Origin: a bacterium
GTDB taxonomy: Bacteria > Dependentiae > Babeliae > Babeliales > RVW-14
DNA length: 5,689 nt
Direction of reading: 5' to 3'
Assembly: GCA_010027825.1 (NCBI GenBank)
Contig: RGUK01000113.1
Coordinates: 1 to 5,689, forward strand
Shown: positions 4,450 through 5,689 of the stretch, piece after piece
Numbering within the stretch: the first letter of the stretch is position 1
How the letters are laid out: each line of letters opens with the position of its first letter
Made by a program: the position numbers and the translations under genes
Notes under the pieces: generated by a model
The model's input: only the letters and a program-made list of their open reading frames with translations
The model's database searches: none
What the model was told of the DNA's origin: nothing

Positions 4450-4839
4450 ATGAAAACTTTTAAGGAATTTTTAAAAGAAGAGGATGCAAAGGCATCTACT
4501 TCAACAGCGGTAGTTGGTGAGAAGGAAAACCCACCGGGCGGTGGACCAGCACCCATACACAAACCCAATCAACCAACAACCCTACAACCTATACTTAAGC
4601 AAAGGCTGTCAGCACCAACCCCACCCCCAGTCGTGTATGACACATGGGAAGATTATTATAGATTTTTGGAAAATTGGTTTATAGAACAATATAAAAGAGG
4701 TGCATTTGATCATTTGAACTGGTCTGAAGAACAATTATACAAATGGTATAAAAATTTACTTGAAAAACATAAAAGAATGTGGGAAAGACAGCAATCACAG
4801 CCTTCTCCGATTCCTCCAGCACAACCTACCTACGGATAA
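4450..4839 (+). CDS. Candidate capsid-targeted protein, Pro-rich linker plus aromatic helical domain
   Basis: 129 aa. Residues 1-10 (MKTFKEFLKE) are the closest of the three to the T4 capsid-targeting sequence, sharing MKT, E6, F7 and E10; L-K-E predicts cleavage after Glu10. Then comes a Ser/Thr and Pro/Gly-rich disordered stretch (about 15-62), a compact aromatic helical domain (TWEDYYRFLENWF, 65-77; WSEEQLYKWYKNLLEKHKRM, 91-110) and a Gln/Pro tail. The start lies 4 nt after the previous stop, with GAGG 9 nt upstream. It is the last gene of the rightward operon; a G-quadruplex motif starts 8 nt after the stop. No enzymatic motif; probable internal head or scaffold-associated protein. Confidence 0.8.
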   Translation: MKTFKEFLKEEDAKASTSTAVVGEKENPPGGGPAPIHKPNQPTTLQPILKQRLSAPTPPPVVYDTWEDYYRFLENWFIEQYKRGAFDHLNWSEEQLYKWYKNLLEKHKRMWERQQSQPSPIPPAQPTYG

Positions 4840-4847
4840 GAATGTAT

Positions 4848-4884
4848 GGGGGGTAAAGGTGGGGGAGAATGGGAGCAAGTGGGG
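4848..4884 (+). other. G-quadruplex motif just after the operon's last stop
   Basis: Four G-runs on the plus strand (G6 at 4848, G5 at 4861, G3 at 4871, G4 at 4881) with loops of 7, 5 and 7 nt meet the G3+N1-7 rule. On the mRNA of the rightward operon it begins 8 nt after the stop codon, where it might pause polymerase or protect a 3' end. Confidence 0.6.
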
Positions 4885-4898
4885 TAAAGAATATTTAA

Positions 4899-4918
4899 GA
4901 AAATTTGAGAAAATTTGA
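4899..4918. repeat. Two tandem copies of GAAAATTTGA
   Basis: Perfect 10-bp tandem duplication in an AT-rich stretch after the G-rich tract. Related AAATTTGA/TTTGAA words recur at 5275-5281 and 5308-5315. Confidence 0.7.
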
Positions 4919-5013
4919 GTTAGACACCCCACCTCAAACCCTCTCCAACCCACTTTAAATGCTCTATAAACGGTCCGAGAGCCTTCCAAGGGTCCCAGCC
5001 CGTCCAAAACAAC

Positions 5014-5031
5014 AAAGCCTTATAAGGCTTT
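5014..5031. terminator. Perfect 18-bp palindrome AAAGCCTTATAAGGCTTT, possible bidirectional terminator
   Basis: Can fold as a 7-bp stem with a TATA loop; the T-rich flank is short and broken (TTTATAG), so termination would be weak. It is placed to end rightward transcripts from 4839 and leftward transcripts from the promoter near 5480. It could also be a protein-binding site. Confidence 0.4.
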
Positions 5032-5193
5032 ATAGCCTGTCAAGCATTAATTTGACAAATTTTCAAAGAAATTTACAAATTTTTGACAATTTTTTGTAAC
5101 CCGTCCAGCCAGGACAGGTAAAACAAGCAATTATATTAAATTTCTCGTCAATCCTGTCCAGAAAGCTACATCCCGTCCAGGCAAGGGGGGATC

Positions 5194-5463
5194 TCAGTCC
5201 CGTCCAGGTCCCATAAGGGACATTCGATACAGTCCCAGAACCCCCGGATAGTAGTTTTCAATATTTTCAGAAATCTTTGAATCCTGTCCGGGAAGTTTTT
5301 CAGAAAAATTTGAAACCGTCTGGGTGAGTCTGATAACTCCCCAGTAGAGACCGATAACGCATAGTCCGATAACTAGGACCCACCATAACGTCCGATAACC
5401 CCCTGCCCGATAATACTTACGATTATCAGTCACAGTACGGGACGAGGGGGTTATCGGTCGCAT
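5194..5463 (-). CDS. Doubtful small single-pass membrane protein (89 aa)
   Basis: An open frame from the ATG at 5463 lies about 7 nt downstream of the predicted start site of the promoter at 5477-5504. It predicts a basic N-terminus (Arg9, Arg15, Lys16, Arg19, Arg24), a hydrophobic segment at 25-44 (TLWWVLVIGLCVIGLYWGVI) with aromatic edges, then a polar tail with SEKLPGQDSKISENIENY. Charge placement follows the positive-inside rule with the N-terminus in. Against it: much of the hydrophobic stretch is DNA repeat (GTTATCGG gives VIG, GTTATCAG gives VIR), the repeats continue outside the frame and occur in more than one frame, and no Shine-Dalgarno is seen. It may be a real small membrane protein or a by-product of the repeat array. 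A GTG at 5511 would extend it across the promoter and is unlikely. Confidence 0.35.
   Translation of the reverse strand: MRPITPSSRTVTDNRKYYRAGGYRTLWWVLVIGLCVIGLYWGVIRLTQTVSNFSEKLPGQDSKISENIENYYPGVLGLYRMSLMGPGRD
5264..5324 (+). repeat. Imperfect direct repeat of about 28 bp
   Basis: TTTTCAGAAA-N2-TTTGAA followed by a CCTGTCCGGG-like end occurs at 5264-5292 and again at 5297-5324 with a few changes and one indel. Each unit joins an AT-rich word to one member of the CCYGTCC family, so the larger repeat unit is AT block plus GTCC motif. Confidence 0.7.
5389..5460. repeat. Nested inverted repeat, 16-bp outer arms
   Basis: 5389-5404 (CGTCCGATAACCCCCT) pairs with 5445-5460 at 15 of 16 positions around a 40-nt loop. 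Inside the loop, CCGATAAT (5407-5414) pairs with ATTATCAG (5422-5429) at 7 of 8 positions. A long stem with an inner hairpin, or a cruciform in DNA, is possible. Confidence 0.75.
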
Positions 5464-5476
5464 GAACAGTCTGATA

Positions 5477-5504
5477 ACTATACACCAGATATGGGGGATG
5501 TCAA
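5477..5504 (-). promoter_or_regulatory. sigma70-like leftward promoter TTGACA-N16-TATAGT
   Basis: Consensus -35 (5504-5499) and a 5-of-6 -10 (5482-5477) on the minus strand. The -10 context GTGTATAGT mirrors GTGTATACT of the two promoters at 2984 and 3387. Expected start near 5470, inside a GTCTGATAAC repeat (5469-5478), which could act as an operator. It would transcribe the structured repeats and the possible 89-aa frame. Confidence 0.6.
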
Positions 5505-5671
5505 GTAACACGTGTACAAGTCCGATAATGGGTCCCAGGCGTGCACCTGGAGTCCGATAAGTCCGTCCGAGAATTAATAAATTATTTGGAAAGCTGGAAA
5601 CAATCCCGTACCTGGCAGGGCTTGTCCGGGACTACTATCCGCCCAGTCCGCAAGGAATGCAAGAAAACTCA

Positions 5672-5689
5672 AAAAACCTTAAGGTTTTT
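5672..5689. terminator. Perfect 18-bp palindrome AAAAACCTTAAGGTTTTT at window edge
   Basis: Self-complementary around CCTTAAGG, with A and T tracts on either side, reaching the last base, so it may be longer. It shares the CCTTA...AGG core with the palindrome at 5014-5031; the pair brackets the repeat region. Possible weak bidirectional terminator or protein site. Confidence 0.4.

Larger units (their letters stand above)
4998..5324 (+). repeat. Family of CCYGTCC(A/G)G motifs between AT-rich tracts
   Basis: Copies at about 4998 (GCCCGTCCAA), 5098 (AACCCGTCCAG), 5150 (AATCCTGTCCAG), 5171 (TCCCGTCCAG), 5198 (TCCCGTCCAG), 5281 (ATCCTGTCCGG) and a degenerate one at 5314 (AACCGTCTGG). Most follow an AT-rich run. 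The 5098 copy continues into an inverted match (GTCC-agcca-GGAC). Spacing is irregular, unlike CRISPR. Confidence 0.65.
5328..5561 (+). repeat. Ten copies of a G-N-CYGATAA-type motif
   Basis: Direct copies at 5328 (GTCTGATAAC), 5349 (GACCGATAAC), 5364 and 5390 (GTCCGATAAC), 5405 (GCCCGATAAT), 5469 (GTCTGATAAC), 5520 (GTCCGATAAT) and 5552 (GTCCGATAAG). Inverted copies at 5421-5430 and 5450-5459. Intervals vary from 15 to 64 bp. Such a cluster suggests repeated binding sites (iteron- or operator-like); one copy overlaps the start site of the leftward promoter. Confidence 0.8.
4840..5689. other. 850-bp repeat-rich region with little coding potential
   Basis: From the last plus-strand stop to the window edge there is no convincing rightward gene and only one doubtful leftward one (5194-5463). 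The stretch holds a G-quadruplex motif, a tandem AT repeat, two perfect palindromes, CCYGTCC motifs with AT-rich spacers including two TTGACA words (5052, 5083), GATAA-type repeats, a nested inverted repeat, a small hairpin (CCAGG-N6-CCTGG, 5535-5550) and a leftward promoter. Nothing tRNA-like was found. From 5562 to 5671 I see only a further GTCCGTCCGAG and AT-rich sequence. The layout would suit a replication origin, regulatory hub or noncoding RNA locus. Confidence 0.6.

Noticed and set aside
5052..5137. Rightward promoters from the two TTGACA words at 5052 and 5083
   Set aside because: No acceptable -10 at 16-18 nt from either; TATATT at 5132 has no -35 at the right distance, and no rightward gene follows.
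5328..5561. CRISPR array
   Set aside because: The repeated motif is only about 10 bp, occurs in both orientations and has irregular gaps; no repeat-spacer periodicity.
5562..5671. tRNA or other standard RNA gene near the right edge
   Set aside because: No T-loop GTTCRANNC-type sequence and no cloverleaf pairing could be found by eye.

Overview
The window looks like a piece of a tailed-phage genome of the T4-like (Straboviridae/Kyanoviridae-type) kind, probably a metagenomic or environmental phage. The grounds are tightly packed small genes with ATGA, GTGA and TGATG overlaps, almost no recognisable cellular functions, two opposed transcription blocks, and three consecutive genes that start with a 10-residue peptide matching the capsid-targeting sequence of T4 internal head proteins. 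A C-terminal PEP-CTERM-like tail of the VPAPG subtype on one protein hints at a host with an exosortase system. That subtype is common in Planctomycetes, but the host assignment is inference.

Left block (1-3380, minus strand). Reading in the direction of transcription: two small coiled-coil-start proteins (3380-3009 and 2977-2747), each behind its own sigma70-like promoter; an LRV/HEAT-like tandem-repeat protein interrupted by a frameshift at a CCCAAAA heptamer (2745-2186); a Tyr/Lys-rich basic protein (2189-1917); a small helical protein (1915-1727); three paralogues with an ERDxARRExC...GWDCF signature (1727-1455, 1465-1139, 880-653) with a GWHWCNEWDGLLVG protein (1142-873) among them; a protein ending in a PEP-CTERM-like tail (about 675-202); and the start of a calcineurin-like metallophosphoesterase (192 to beyond the left edge). 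Most internal genes have an AGGAG/GGAG/GGTGAG-type ribosome binding site inside the preceding gene, so they look translationally coupled. The two promoter-proximal genes have none and may be read from leaderless mRNAs.

Centre and right coding block (3427-4839, plus strand). A divergent 46-bp promoter gap separates the blocks. A T4-late-like CTAAATA box there abuts the -35 of the opposing promoter. The three plus-strand genes (153, 186 and 129 aa) all start MK(K/T)FK(Q/E)FLxE and are best read as capsid-targeted cargo or internal head proteins, processed after Glu10. The first carries two PGDYG-like repeats; the other two are aromatic-helical and Pro-rich.

Right end (4840-5689). This is an unusual 850-bp stretch with little or no coding. 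It opens with a G-quadruplex motif just after the last stop codon and holds two perfect 18-bp palindromes, many CCYGTCC motifs between AT-rich tracts, ten copies of a GNCYGATAAY-type motif, a nested inverted repeat, and a strong leftward promoter. That promoter would transcribe either a structured RNA or a possible 89-aa single-pass membrane protein. It may be an origin or regulatory region; the function is not known from sequence.
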